Of a stretch of 64,000 bases of DNA, positions 44,777 through 55,100 are shown one piece after another. The notes under the pieces are model-generated. The model was given only the letters and a program-made list of their open reading frames with translations, had not been told where the DNA came from and made no database searches. The stretch is from an uncultured bacterium (GTDB lineage Bacteria > Bacteroidota > Bacteroidia > Bacteroidales > UBA932), in contig CASGCS010000020.1 in assembly GCA_949300025.1 (NCBI GenBank), positions 48,363-112,362 on the forward strand, written 5' to 3'. Made by a program: the position numbers and the translations under genes. Each line of letters begins with the position of its first letter. The first letter of the stretch is position 1.

Positions 44777-47700
44777 TTACTCCTGAGCCAGTTTCTTGTA
44801 TGAGTTATAGCGCATCTTTGCGTACTCTTCCGTAAGGCCGAACAACTCGCCTGCCTCCTGAGGGAAACTCTTGAGCAGTGAAGCATATCTTACCTCACCT
44901 TTGATGAAGTCCTGGAACTTGCTCCAGTCGGGTTCTTTGCTGTCCAGTGTAAACGGATTCTTGCCCTGTTCCGCCAATGCGGGGTTGAATCTGTAAAGAT
45001 GCCAGTATCCGCACTCGACTGCATTCTTCTCCTCGCGCTGGCTCTTGCCCATGCCGGCCTTGAGACCGTGGTTGATACAGGGAGCGTAAGCGATTATCAG
45101 CGACGGGCCGTTGTATGCTTCAGCCTCTTTCATAGCATTGAAGAACTGAGCCTGGCTTGCGCCCATTGCAACCTGGGCAACATATACATAGCCGTAACTC
45201 ATTGCCATCATGCCCAAATCCTTCTTGCGGATCCTCTTGCCTGAGGTCGCGAATTTTGCAACTGCGCCTGCAGGGGTTGATTTTGATGACTGTCCACCGG
45301 TGTTGGAGTAAACTTCTGTATCGAGCACGAGTACGTTCACATTCTCTCCCGATGCAAGTACATGGTCGAGTCCGCCGTATCCTATGTCGTATGCCCATCC
45401 GTCGCCGCCTATAATCCACTGGCTTCTTGCTGCAAGCATCTCCTTATATTTGAGAATTTCGCTGCAGATGCCGCATTTGCACTCTTCCATCATGGGAACG
45501 AGTTTGTCTGCAACCTCGCGACTCTTTTCTGCGTTATCCTTGTTGTTTATCCATTCGGTAAACAATTCCTTCATCTGAGCCGGGCATTCGCTGCTCTCCA
45601 TCCCTTCGAGCATGAGGTTGGCAATAGTGCCTCTCAACTTGTCGACAGCAATCTTCATACCCAGTCCGAATTCCGCATTATCCTCGAACAGAGAGTTGGC
45701 CCATGCCGGACCTCTTCCGTTCTTGTCTGTGCAGTAGGGAGATGAGGGGAACGATCCGCTGTAGATAGAAGAACACCCTGTAGCGTTTGCAATCATCATC
45801 CTGTCTCCGAACAACTGTGTGATGGCCTTTACATAAGGTGTCTCGCCGCAGCCTGAGCATGCACCCGAGAATTCGAACAGAGGCTGTGCAAACTGTGAAT
45901 TCTTTACATTCTGGGCTTTGGGAACTATATCGTCCTTGTAGCCTATGTTGGACTGCATATACTCGAAGTTGCTCTGCTCTATCTCCTGTGTTGCAGCAGA
46001 AGCCATTACCAGTGCCTTGTTCTTTGCAGGGCAGACATCTGCGCAGTTGCCGCAACCTGTACAGTCAGCCGGATCAACCTGCATTGTGAAGTAGTAATCC
46101 TTGAGCGGGCCGTTGCCTTTCACTCTCTTTACGCTTGCAGGAGCCTTGGCAGCCTCCTGTTCGGTCATAAGGAACGGACGGATTGCTGCGTGGGGGCAGA
46201 CAAATGCGCACTGGTTGCACTGTATACAGTTTTCGGGATTCCATTCAGGAATGTGCGTTGCGATTCCGCGTTTCTCAAAGGCTGCGGTGCCGGCGGGAAT
46301 AACACCGTCTGCAGCATCCTTGAATGCGCTTACGGGCAGGTCGTTGCCGCTCTGTGCGTTTACAACGTCGGCAACGGTTCTTACCCACTCGGGAGCAAGA
46401 CGCTTGTATGAATCAGGCACAAACTTTCCGTTTACGATATTCTTCCACTCGAAAGGAATCTCCACCTTCACGTATTCCGCACCTCTGTCGACAGCTGCAT
46501 AGTTCATCTTCACCACGTTCTCACCCTTCTTGCCGTAACTCTTGTCTATGGCATGTTTCATCTCTGCCACAGCCTTATCGTAAGGTATGATACCTGTAAT
46601 CTTGAAGAAAGCGGACTGCAGGATGGTGTTGGTCCTGTTTCCGAGACCTATCTCTTCTGCAATCTTGGTCGCATTTATGATGTAGAAGTTTATGTTCTTG
46701 GATACGATTTCCTGTTTTACGAAATCAGGAATGCGCTTGAGGGTCTCCTCGGTATTCCACAGGCTGTTGAGCAGGAAAGTGCCGTTTTTCTTTATACCCT
46801 TGAGCACATCGTATTTTGTAAGGTATGACGGTACGTGGCATGCCACGAAGTCGGGTGTGGATACCAGATAGGGAGATGTAATGGGGTGGTCTCCGAAACG
46901 GAGGTGAGAGCAGGTATATCCGCCCGACTTCTTTGAATCGTAGTCGAAGTAAGCCTGGCAGTATTTTGGAGTGCTGCCTCCGATAATCTTGATGGTATTC
47001 TTGTTTGCACCGACTGTTCCGTCTGAGCCGAGACCGTAGAACTTGCATTCGTAGGTTCCCTTCTTCGCGAGGCTGATCTCTTCGCCTGCGGGCAGAGACT
47101 TGAATGTCACGTCGTCTACAATGCCGATTGTAAAGTCATTCTTGGGCTCCTTGGCCTTGAGATTGTCGTAAACTGCAAGAATCTGTGCAGGGCTGGTGTC
47201 TTTTGACGAAAGACCGTATCTTCCGCCAACGACTGTAATCTTAAGCCCGAGGTCTGCAATGGCAGCCTTTATATCTGTATAGAGGGGCTCTCCTACAGCG
47301 CCGGGCTCTTTTGTCCTGTCGAGAACTGCGATTTTCTTTACGCTCTCGGGCAGTACCCTTGTAAAGTATTTTGCAGAGAACGGACGGTAAAGTCTCACTA
47401 TGATAAGTCCTACCTTTTCACCTTTGGCTGCAAGGTAGTCTATGGTCTCCTTGATTGTCTCTGTAACGGAGCCCATGGCGATGATTATGTTTTCCGCTTT
47501 GGGATCTCCGTAGTAGTCGAAGGGAAGATAGCGGCGTCCGGTAAGTTCGCTTATCTCACCCATGTATCTTGCAACTATGTCGGGAAGTGCCTCGTAATAT
47601 GAGTTGCAGGCCTCTCTGTTCTGGAAATATACATCCGAGTTCTGAGCGGTTCCCTTTGTTACGGGAGCATTGGGGTTCAATGCCCTCGCACGGAATTTGG

Positions 47701-48307
47701 CAAGTGATTTTGTGCTGACCATCTCCTTGAGGTCCTTGCCGTCGATAGCCTCAATCTTCTGGATTTCATGAGATGTCCTGAATCCGTCGAAGAAATGCAC
47801 GAAAGGAACCGAAGACTTGATTGCCGAAAGATGGGCAACCGCTCCAAGGTCCATAGCCTCCTGTACGCTGGCTGAAGCCAGGAATGCGAAGCCTGTCTGT
47901 CTTGCAGCCATGACATCCTGATGGTCTCCGAAAATGGAGAGCGCATGTGATGCCAGAGCTCTGGCAGAAACATGGAAAACCGCAGGGAGCAACTCTCCTG
48001 CAATCTTGTACATGTTGGGTATCATCAGCAGCAAGCCCTGAGAGGCGGTAAATGTTGTAGTCAGCGCACCTGCCTGCAACGAGCCGTGAACGGCGCCGGC
48101 AGCGCCACCCTCACTCTGCATCTCGACAACCTTTACGGTCTGGCCGAATATGTTCTTTTTTCCGTATGCAGACCATTCGTCCACCAACTCTGCCATTGTA
48201 GATGACGGAGTAATGGGATAAATGGCTGCAACCTCACTGAACATATAGGCTACGTACGCAGCAGCGTAGTTGCCGTCGCAGGTGATAAATTGTTTCTCTT
48301 TAGCCAT
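44777..48307 (-). CDS. nifJ: Pyruvate:ferredoxin (flavodoxin) oxidoreductase
   Basis: This 1176-residue single-chain PFOR has an N-terminal domain (EGGAAGAVHGSLQAG), a gamma domain, two 4Fe-4S motifs (CIQCNQCAFVCP and CTGCGNCADVCP), the CSGCGETPY motif and a C-terminal TPP domain (GGDGWAYDIGYGGLDH). It turns pyruvate, CoA and ferredoxin into acetyl-CoA, CO2 and reduced ferredoxin. It is the central enzyme of pyruvate use in anaerobes and is oxygen-sensitive. It is a single-gene unit. Confidence 0.97.
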   Translation of the reverse strand: MAKEKQFITCDGNYAAAYVAYMFSEVAAIYPITPSSTMAELVDEWSAYGKKNIFGQTVKVVEMQSEGGAAGAVHGSLQAGALTTTFTASQGLLLMIPNMYKIAGELLPAVFHVSARALASHALSIFGDHQDVMAARQTGFAFLASASVQEAMDLGAVAHLSAIKSSVPFVHFFDGFRTSHEIQKIEAIDGKDLKEMVSTKSLAKFRARALNPNAPVTKGTAQNSDVYFQNREACNSYYEALPDIVARYMGEISELTGRRYLPFDYYGDPKAENIIIAMGSVTETIKETIDYLAAKGEKVGLIIVRLYRPFSAKYFTRVLPESVKKIAVLDRTKEPGAVGEPLYTDIKAAIADLGLKITVVGGRYGLSSKDTSPAQILAVYDNLKAKEPKNDFTIGIVDDVTFKSLPAGEEISLAKKGTYECKFYGLGSDGTVGANKNTIKIIGGSTPKYCQAYFDYDSKKSGGYTCSHLRFGDHPITSPYLVSTPDFVACHVPSYLTKYDVLKGIKKNGTFLLNSLWNTEETLKRIPDFVKQEIVSKNINFYIINATKIAEEIGLGNRTNTILQSAFFKITGIIPYDKAVAEMKHAIDKSYGKKGENVVKMNYAAVDRGAEYVKVEIPFEWKNIVNGKFVPDSYKRLAPEWVRTVADVVNAQSGNDLPVSAFKDAADGVIPAGTAAFEKRGIATHIPEWNPENCIQCNQCAFVCPHAAIRPFLMTEQEAAKAPASVKRVKGNGPLKDYYFTMQVDPADCTGCGNCADVCPAKNKALVMASAATQEIEQSNFEYMQSNIGYKDDIVPKAQNVKNSQFAQPLFEFSGACSGCGETPYVKAITQLFGDRMMIANATGCSSIYSGSFPSSPYCTDKNGRGPAWANSLFEDNAEFGLGMKIAVDKLRGTIANLMLEGMESSECPAQMKELFTEWINNKDNAEKSREVADKLVPMMEECKCGICSEILKYKEMLAARSQWIIGGDGWAYDIGYGGLDHVLASGENVNVLVLDTEVYSNTGGQSSKSTPAGAVAKFATSGKRIRKKDLGMMAMSYGYVYVAQVAMGASQAQFFNAMKEAEAYNGPSLIIAYAPCINHGLKAGMGKSQREEKNAVECGYWHLYRFNPALAEQGKNPFTLDSKEPDWSKFQDFIKGEVRYASLLKSFPQEAGELFGLTEEYAKMRYNSYKKLAQE

Positions 48308-48405
48308 AAATATGATATTAAAGATTTAGTATTTAGTTAATTATTATATTCTGTCAAAAACGGATACAAATCCCCCAAAATTAATAAATTTTCGGTAACA
48401 AAACA

Positions 48406-49281
48406 CTATTGGCGGCCCTCAGTTTTTACTTCCGGTGCGATTTTTTTTACCAATCCCTGCAAAACTGCACCAGGGCCCAGTTCTATAAACTCGTCTGCTC
48501 CGTCTGCAACCATATTCTCAACGCTTTGTCTCCATCTTACCGGTGCTGTAAGCTGTATGAGCAGGTTTTTCTTTATCTCTGCCGGATCTGTATGAGGCTT
48601 GGCATCTACATTCTGATATACAGGGCAAACCGGTCTGCTGAATTCAGTCTCCTCTATGGCTTTTGCCAGTTCTACCCTTGCAGGGTCCATCAGCGGCGAG
48701 TGGAATGCTCCTCCTACTGCAAGCACCAGAGCCCTTCTCGCTCCGGCCTCCTTGAGAGTCGCGCAGGCCTTGTTTACCGCTTCAACCTCACCTGAAATAA
48801 CTACCTGCCCCTTGCAGTTGTAGTTTGCCGCAACCACTACACCTTCCGTGCTGCTGCATACCTCCTCTATGATTTTGTCTTCCAAGCCCAATACGGCAGC
48901 CATGGTGGATGGCTTCAAATCGCATGCCTTTTGCATTGCCATTGCTCTGTGATATACAAGTTTGAGACCATCTTCAAATTTCAATGCTCCGGATGCTACC
49001 AATGCGGAAAACTCTCCCAATGAGTGTCCTGCAACCATGTCGGGTTTGAAGTCCGCCAAAGTCCTGGCCAATATTACAGAGTGCAAAAAAATAGCAGGCT
49101 GGGTCACTTTTGTCTGTTTGAGCTCTTCGGCCGTTCCGGAAAACATGGTGTCTGTGATTCTGAATCCCAAGATTCCGTTGGCTTTCTCAAATAATTCCTT
49201 TGCCTGCAGATTGTTGTCATACAAATCTTTGCCCATTCCTGAGAATTGGGCTCCCTGGCCGGGAAAAACATATGCTTTCAT
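48406..49281 (-). CDS. fabD: Malonyl-CoA:ACP transacylase
   Basis: This 291-residue enzyme (VFPGQGAQFSGMG, GHSLGEFSALVASGAL with the active-site Ser, later GGAFHSPLM) loads malonate onto ACP for fatty-acid synthesis. The ATG at 49281 is used; a GTG precedes it. It stands alone rather than in a fab cluster. Confidence 0.95.
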   Translation of the reverse strand: MKAYVFPGQGAQFSGMGKDLYDNNLQAKELFEKANGILGFRITDTMFSGTAEELKQTKVTQPAIFLHSVILARTLADFKPDMVAGHSLGEFSALVASGALKFEDGLKLVYHRAMAMQKACDLKPSTMAAVLGLEDKIIEEVCSSTEGVVVAANYNCKGQVVISGEVEAVNKACATLKEAGARRALVLAVGGAFHSPLMDPARVELAKAIEETEFSRPVCPVYQNVDAKPHTDPAEIKKNLLIQLTAPVRWRQSVENMVADGADEFIELGPGAVLQGLVKKIAPEVKTEGRQ

Positions 49282-49327
49282 CACTTATCCTTAAACTTTT
49301 ATGAATTGAGTCCGATAAATTAAACTG

Positions 49328-49335
49328 CAAAGATA
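49328..49335 (-). promoter_or_regulatory. -7 box of fabD
   Basis: The minus strand reads TATCTTTG, 46 nt before the ATG. The -33 element is not clear. Confidence 0.45.
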
Positions 49336-49377
49336 TATATATTTTCGATAAAATAACTAAATTTGCCCTCCCATTCT

Positions 49378-49449
49378 GCCCTTGTAGTTTAATGGATAGA
49401 ATATGAGATTCCGGTTCTCACGGTGGCGGTTCGATTCCGCCCGGGGGCA
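49378..49449 (+). tRNA. tRNA-Arg (anticodon CCG)
   Basis: The 72-nt cloverleaf has acceptor GCCCTTG/CGGGGGC (with G-U pairs), anticodon stem TGAGA/TCTCA with loop TTCCGGT, and T arm GGCGG-TTCGATT-CCGCC. CCA is not encoded. It reads CGG codons. A TAAATTTG -7 box lies at 49358-49365. Confidence 0.93.
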
Positions 49450-49452
49450 CAG

Positions 49453-49491
49453 AATAATTAAGGGATGGCGGCCCGCCATCCCTTAATTATT
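49453..49491. repeat. 39-nt near-perfect palindrome after tRNA-Arg
   Basis: Two 19-nt arms (49453-49471 and 49473-49491) are exact reverse complements around a single C. It is far longer than a terminator needs to be and sits 3 nt after the tRNA. It may be a mobile-repeat end, a processing signal or part of the array that follows. Confidence 0.75.
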
Positions 49492-49492
49492 T

Positions 49493-49520
49493 GTTGCACT
49501 TCGTGCAACTTTTCTTTTTT
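49493..49520 (+). terminator. Terminator after tRNA-Arg
   Basis: Stem GTTGCAC/GTGCAAC with loop TTC is followed by TTTTCTTTTTT. Two more short hairpins follow, CAGAC-TTC-GTCTG and ACCCC-TGAC-GGGGT (to about 49549). Confidence 0.8.
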
Positions 49521-49636
49521 ACAGACTTCGTCTGATACCCCTGACGGGGTTGCGCTCCTTCCAGTCGCGGTTCTGAAGGACCACCCTCCCGATACACTCC
49601 TTGAATGCGCATCGCGCATCGTTGGTTTTATTGCTG

Positions 49637-49927
49637 TTATTGTTCGGGGATGGCGGTGATGAGGGCCGCGTGCTCGCTCCAGCCTTCGGCTGCCTGGTAG
49701 TTGTCCACCGAGATGGCGGGGACGTAGATGTGGGTGAGGGCGGAGCAATCGTCGAAAGCCATCAGTTCCATTGTGGGCGGGTTTGTGGCCCGGCAGGTGA
49801 CAGTGGTCAGAGCAGTGCAGTTCTCGAATGCGCTTATTTCGATACTTGTCACTCCCTCCGGCAAGGTGATGGAGGTTAGGGAGCTGCATCTGCAAAATAC
49901 AAAATTACAAGGTTTTATGAATTGGCG
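49637..49927 (-). pseudogene. BspA-type leucine-rich-repeat protein remnant
   Basis: The minus-strand frame reads CSSLTSITLPEGVTSIEISA, FENCTALTTVTCRATNPP and CSALTHIYVPAISVDNYQAA, which are LRR_5 repeats of BspA surface proteins with the typical last repeat and a stop. Only about three repeats remain. No signal peptide or start codon is found and the frame fades upstream near 49927. It is a decayed end of a surface protein, or a shuffled LRR cassette, beside tRNA-Arg. It and the hairpins fill most of the 49450-50001 gap. Confidence 0.7.
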
Positions 49928-49940
49928 GTCCCCTCCCTGT

Positions 49941-49975
49941 AATTAAAAAAGGATGAGCGGAATTTCCGCTCACCC
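49941..49975 (-). terminator. Terminator of the carboxyltransferase gene
   Basis: A 12-bp stem (49951-49962 with 49964-49975, one G-U on the minus strand) is followed on that strand by TTTTTTAATT. It lies 27 nt past the stop. Confidence 0.85.
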
Positions 49976-50001
49976 CTTTACACCTTATTGCCAAATGGCA
50001 G

Positions 50002-51783
50002 TTACTCTATAAAGCCGAGTATTTCGCCCTTTTCAACCTTGTCGCCCTGATGCGCGCAGATTGCTACAATCTTGCCTGTTACAGGTGAGTTTATCGCCTC
50101 CGGACCATAGAACGCCTGTACGAAGCATACAGGCTCTCCGGCCTTGAATTCTGTGCCGATTGTGGGAGCCGTAGACTTGTCCGCCACGTCATACTGCCAG
50201 ATAACCTGACCTTTGACTGTTGCCTGAATAGGTTTTGCGTTAGGGAATTTTGCGACTAGCGCGTCGATGTCGAATTTAGGCATCTCTACAACCGGACGTG
50301 TAACTACGATAGGAGCGCCTGCTTTTGCCTTTGCCGCTTCAAGTTCCTGCTCGAAACGTTTCTTTGCAATGCCGCTCTTGTAGTCGCGATACTGTCTTTC
50401 GTGCATTGCAAGTTCGAAGAGTTCTTCATCGTCTTCGCCTCTCTCCCAACCTTCATCCTTGAGTATCTGCTCGAACTTGGGAAGTTCGTTGGGGAATGCA
50501 TCCTGAGGGTTGCCTTCGTAGAATTCCAGACCTTTCTGTTTTACAATCTCCTTGATTTCCGGTGCAAGTTCTCCGGGAAGCTTTCCGGTCTTGCCCAGAA
50601 TCATGTTCATGGTATCCTTGTCTATGGTTGTCCAGCGCGGTTCGCCCTTGAGGATATGCATGAGGTTCATGAGCGCGGTATTCTTTACATACTGGCTGAA
50701 AGGAGTTACCAGAGGAGGATAACCCAGACGTGGCCATACATACTCGACTTCCTGGAAGAGCATTACTGTCAAATCGTTGAGGGTAAGTTCCTTTTTGCCC
50801 TGATTGCGGAGCGATGCGTTGATTGCGCTGTGGAATCCCTTGAGGTCTGCCATCATCGAGCCCATCATTCCTCCGGGAAGCCCGCAGCCTACCAGCAGCG
50901 ACGACGACTTGTAGTTGCCCGGCTCGATAAAGTATCCAAGATAATCGTCTATGAAGGTTTGTGTAAGCCTTCTTGCCTCCATGTAGGCATCCATGTTTAT
51001 ATCCTTTACAAGGAAGCCTGCATCCTTGAGCATCGCCTGTATTGTAATGACATCCGGATGGATTTTACCCCAAGAGAGCGGTTCCATTGCAACGTCAATG
51101 TATTCGGCGCCGGCCCTTGCAACTTCAAGCATGGAAGCTACCGAGAATCCGGGGCCTGAATGGCCGTGATATTGAACTACTATGTGGGGGTACTTGTCCT
51201 TTATGGCCTTTGTGAGCCTTCCGAGGAATACCGGACGTCCGATACCCGCCATATCCTTAAGGCATATTTCGTCGCATCCGTACTCGACAACCTTGTCTAC
51301 AACGCCCATGTAATACTCTACCGTGTGGACCGGAGAGTGGGTGATGCTCAATGCAACCTGTGAAATCATTCCTCCCTTCTTTGCACCTATGACGGAGCCC
51401 TTGAGATTCCTGTGGTCGTTGAGTCCGCAGAACGAGCGTGAAATGTTCGTGCCCTGTTTTGCCTTTACCTTGTACATGAGAAATCTCACATCTTCGGGAA
51501 CGGGGTTCATGCGGAGTGCGTTCAGACCGCGTTCCAGCATGTGGGTCTGGATTCCGACCTTGTTGAACGGTGCCGTCCACTCTCTGACAGCCTTGTTGGG
51601 GTTCTCGCCGAACAGCAGGTTCACCTGCTCGAATGCACCTCCGTTCGTTTCTACACGGTCGAAACATCCCATGTCTATGATGACGGGGGCTATCTGTTTG
51701 AGTTGGTGTACTTTAGGAACATATTTTCCTGAAGATTGCCACATGTCCCTGTAAAGCAGGGAGAATTTTATTTCACGAGCCAT
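50002..51783 (-). CDS. Pyruvate/oxaloacetate carboxyltransferase-type subunit (PycB/OadA-like) without biotin Lys
   Basis: The 593-residue protein has the carboxyltransferase TIM barrel (about 1-290: FSLLYRDMWQSSGKY, ETNGGAFEQVNLLFGENP, EICLKDMAGIGRP, VQYHGHSGPG), the conserved PLVTPFSQY domain, and a C-terminal biotinyl-type domain (about 520-593). In normal carriers the loop is EAMKM; here it reads QAFYGPEAINSP, so the biotin Lys is replaced by Tyr. It thus cannot carry biotin itself. It may use a separate carrier protein or do another reaction. No carboxylase or sodium pump subunit is adjacent. Confidence 0.88.
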   Translation of the reverse strand: MAREIKFSLLYRDMWQSSGKYVPKVHQLKQIAPVIIDMGCFDRVETNGGAFEQVNLLFGENPNKAVREWTAPFNKVGIQTHMLERGLNALRMNPVPEDVRFLMYKVKAKQGTNISRSFCGLNDHRNLKGSVIGAKKGGMISQVALSITHSPVHTVEYYMGVVDKVVEYGCDEICLKDMAGIGRPVFLGRLTKAIKDKYPHIVVQYHGHSGPGFSVASMLEVARAGAEYIDVAMEPLSWGKIHPDVITIQAMLKDAGFLVKDINMDAYMEARRLTQTFIDDYLGYFIEPGNYKSSSLLVGCGLPGGMMGSMMADLKGFHSAINASLRNQGKKELTLNDLTVMLFQEVEYVWPRLGYPPLVTPFSQYVKNTALMNLMHILKGEPRWTTIDKDTMNMILGKTGKLPGELAPEIKEIVKQKGLEFYEGNPQDAFPNELPKFEQILKDEGWERGEDDEELFELAMHERQYRDYKSGIAKKRFEQELEAAKAKAGAPIVVTRPVVEMPKFDIDALVAKFPNAKPIQATVKGQVIWQYDVADKSTAPTIGTEFKAGEPVCFVQAFYGPEAINSPVTGKIVAICAHQGDKVEKGEILGFIE

Positions 51784-51876
51784 AAGAAATAAGTTTATCT
51801 ATTAATATTGTTTTTTGAGTTGTTGAATCAATATCTGACAAATGTAGGAAAAAATATTGAAATAAATATTACTTTT

Positions 51877-51905
51877 TTGTGTTTGAAAAAAAAGTAATAT
51901 ATTTG
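51877..51905 (+). promoter_or_regulatory. Promoter of tRNA-His
   Basis: TTG (51877-51879), an 18-nt spacer and TATATTTG (51898-51905) fit the phylum consensus. The tRNA begins 34 nt later. Confidence 0.65.
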
Positions 51906-51938
51906 CAATCCGTTTCAGGCCATGGAACGGGTAATATG

Positions 51939-52012
51939 GTGGTTGTAGCTCAGTTGGTTAGAGCGTCGGTTTGTGGCACCGAAGGTCGTGGGTTCGAGCC
52001 CCATCCTCCACC
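51939..52012 (+). tRNA. tRNA-His (anticodon GTG)
   Basis: The D arm GCTC/GAGC, anticodon stem TCGGT/ACCGA with loop TTGTGGC, and T arm GTGGG-TTCGAGC-CCCAT are well formed. The acceptor GTGGTTG/CCTCCAC has two internal mismatches (U-U and U-C). The discriminator C and an upstream G at position -1 fit tRNA-His. CCA is not encoded. Confidence 0.9.
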
Positions 52013-52014
52013 CG

Positions 52015-52046
52015 AAGGGGCAGTTGCTGTTGCGGCTGCCCCTTTT
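52015..52046 (+). terminator. Terminator after tRNA-His
   Basis: A GGGGCAG/CTGCCCC stem (52017-52023 with 52036-52042) is followed by TTTT. Between it and metH (52047-52140) no riboswitch or other element was seen. Confidence 0.8.
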
Positions 52047-52140
52047 CCATATGTGATTGTCATTGCTTTTTATGCTTTTTTGCCCTTATTTTGCATCTTG
52101 AACCATCGTAACGCAAAAATAAAGATTAGGAGAGTACATA

Positions 52141-55100
52141 ATGGCCGCTGAAGGGGCAAAATACCGGTTGATTAAACTGTTGCATGAGAGAATAGTTATG
52201 CTCGACGGTGCAACTGGAACCATGATACAGAAATGCAGTCTCTCGGATTCTGATTTCGGAGGAAAGAGGGGAAACAACGACATACTTAACATTACACGTC
52301 CCGATATAGTCGAAGCTGTTCACAGACAATATATAGAGGCCGGAGCCGACATTATAGAGACCAATACCTTCAGCGGAAATGTCATCTCTCAGGCAGAGTA
52401 CGGCTGCCAGTCATCGGTATACGACATCAATTATAAAGGGGCCCTCATTGCGAAAAAGGCTGCGGAAGGCAGCGGGGTGTTTGTTGCAGGTTCGATAGGA
52501 CCTACCGTAAAAATGCTTTCGTTCTCTCCGGATGTGAGCAGGCCGCAGTACAGGCCGGTCAGTTTCGACCAGATGCGCGAAGCATATTCCCTGCAGGTGG
52601 AAGCCTTGCTTGACGGCGGAGCGGACCTGTTGATTGTAGAGACGGTTTACGACGGGTTGAACGCCAAGGCCGCGCTCTATGCGATAGAGCAGGAGAAAAG
52701 GCGGAGAGGGGTGGACATACCGGTCTTTGTATCGGCTACCGTAAACGATAAAAGCGGGCGTCTGCTAAGCGGGCAGCAGATAGAGGCTCTTTATGTGGCG
52801 TTGAGCCACTATGACATTACAGCGTTCGGGCTCAACTGCTCTTTCGGTGCATCCGATCTGATGCCATTTCTGGAGCAGATAGCCGAGAAATCCTTTTCTG
52901 GGCGCGGAATTGCAGCCGCGACAATGCTCTATCCGAATGCGGGGCTGCCCAACGAAATGGGGCAGTACGACGAACAGCCTGAATTTACAGCCGGATGTAT
53001 AAGGCAGCTTGCAGACAAGGGGTTGATAAACATAGCGGGAGGATGTTGCGGTACCACTCCCGAGCATATAAGAGCCATAAGGAAGGCTCTCGAGGGTGTG
53101 GCTCCACGCAGGTTCGGTGAGCGGAAAAATCCTCTTTCAGACGAACTGTGGATAGCGGGTCTCGATGATTTGCTTATAGACAGGGAAAAGAACAACTTCG
53201 TGAATGTAGGTGAGCGGACAAACATGGCCGGTTCCGCCAGGTTTGCAAAGCTTATAAGGGAGGGGAACTTTGCCGGTGCCGCGGATATTGCCAGACGGCA
53301 GATAGAGGATGGCGCGACAGTAATAGACATAAATACCGATGACGCCATGACCGATTCGGCGGTCAATATGGAGACATATATCCGCTATATAAGCAACGAC
53401 CCCGATATTGCGAAAGTGCCCTTTATGATAGATTCTTCAGACTGGAACACCATACTTGCGGGGCTGAAGAACTGCACCGGAAAGGCGATAGTGAACTCTT
53501 TGAGCCTCAAGGAGGGCGAACAGGAGTTCGAGAGAAAGGCCTCTGAGGTATTCAGAATGGGAGCGGCCCTCGTTGTCATGGCTTTCGATGAAAAGGGACA
53601 GGCCGTGACCTTCGAGCGCAAGACAGAGATATGCAGCAGGGCGTACAGGATTCTTACAGAGAGAGTGGGCTTCAGACCCTGCGACATAATTTTTGATGTG
53701 AATGTCCTGACAGTGGCTACGGGAATAGAGGAGCACGACAACTATGCCGTGGATTTCATAAGGGCGGTAAAATGGATAAAGGAAAACCTGAAGGGATGCA
53801 AGACTTCAGGAGGCGTTTCAAATCTCTCTTTTGCCTTCAGAGGCAACAATCGCGTAAGGGAGGCCATGCACTCGGTTTTTCTCTACCATGCGATTGAGGC
53901 CGGACTCGACATGGCAATCGTAAATCCGTCGATGCTCCAGATTTATGATGAAATAGAGCCTGAACTGCTTCATGCGGTGGAGGCCGTGGTGCTTAATGAC
54001 AGGACCCTGGCCGGTAGAGAGCTGCCCGACGGTCTTACCCCGACCGACAATCTTGTGGAACTGGCCCGCAGAATAAAGGAGAGTGAGCAGGGAGATGCGC
54101 CCTCCGCAACGGAAGCGCCCAGGATGCCGCACTGGAGGGAAAAGCCGCTGGAAGAGCGTATAGAATATGCCCTCGTCAAGGGAATAACCGAGTATATGAC
54201 AGAAGACATGCATGAGGCATTGTCGAAATACAGCATGCCGATAGAGATTGTACAGGGGCCGCTGATGAGCGGCATGGACCGAGTCGGTGCTCTTTTCGGT
54301 GAGGGAAAGATGTTTCTGCCTCAGGTTGTAAAGAGTGCCAAGGCCATGAAGGAGGCCGTTGCGGTGCTTCAGCCTTCGATAGAGGCCTCCACAGGCAGTT
54401 CCTCGGGACGGGGCAGGGGAGTGGCGGTTCTGGCTACCGTCAAGGGCGATGTACACGACATAGGAAAAAACATAGTGAGCATAGTTCTGGCCTGCAATGG
54501 TTTTGAAGTGGTGGATTTGGGAGTTATGGTCGAGAACGAGCGCATTATAGAGGCTGCGATTGAGCATGATGCAGATATAATAGGGGTGAGCGGCCTTATA
54601 ACCCCCTCGCTGGAACAGATGGAGGAGTTGTGCAGAATGATGGAGGATCGCAAAGGGGAAATTCTGGAAAAGACGGGACATCCGATAGCCGTGAATGTAG
54701 GCGGCGCCACGACTTCCGCACTTCATACTGCGGTAAAACTGGCTCCGCTCTACAGTTACTGTGTGGTACACGGCCATGATGCTTCTGCAACGGCCGGCAT
54801 CTGCAAAAGACTTATGACATCTCCGGAATATGTGGAACAGATCAAGAGAGAGCAGCAGAGGCTCAGAGATGAATACGGGGCGAGAAAACTGAGTTTCCAT
54901 ACGCTTGAACAGGCAAGGGCGCTGGCTCAGCGCTTTCCGCTGGAATCGTTCCGTCAGGATGGCCGCTACGGCCAGGACAATTTCTTTGCAGGCGACATTG
55001 CTCTCAATGAACTGGTACCGTATATAGATTGGACTCCCTTTTTCAATTTCTGGGGCTTCAAGGGAAAGTATCCCAAACTGCTGTACGAAGGGGGCGAGAG

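Noticed and set aside
49458..49895. Open frame of 145 codons on the minus strand beside tRNA-Arg
   Set aside because: The overlapping frame gives clear LRR_5 repeats and this one does not; it also runs through the palindrome.
52047..52140. Cobalamin riboswitch ahead of metH
   Set aside because: The gap is under 100 nt and shows no B12-box or long folded aptamer.
51879..52151. Open frame across tRNA-His
   Set aside because: It covers a promoter, a tRNA and a terminator.
53818..54900. Long open frame of 360 codons on the minus strand
   Set aside because: It is antisense to metH and has no recognisable domain.
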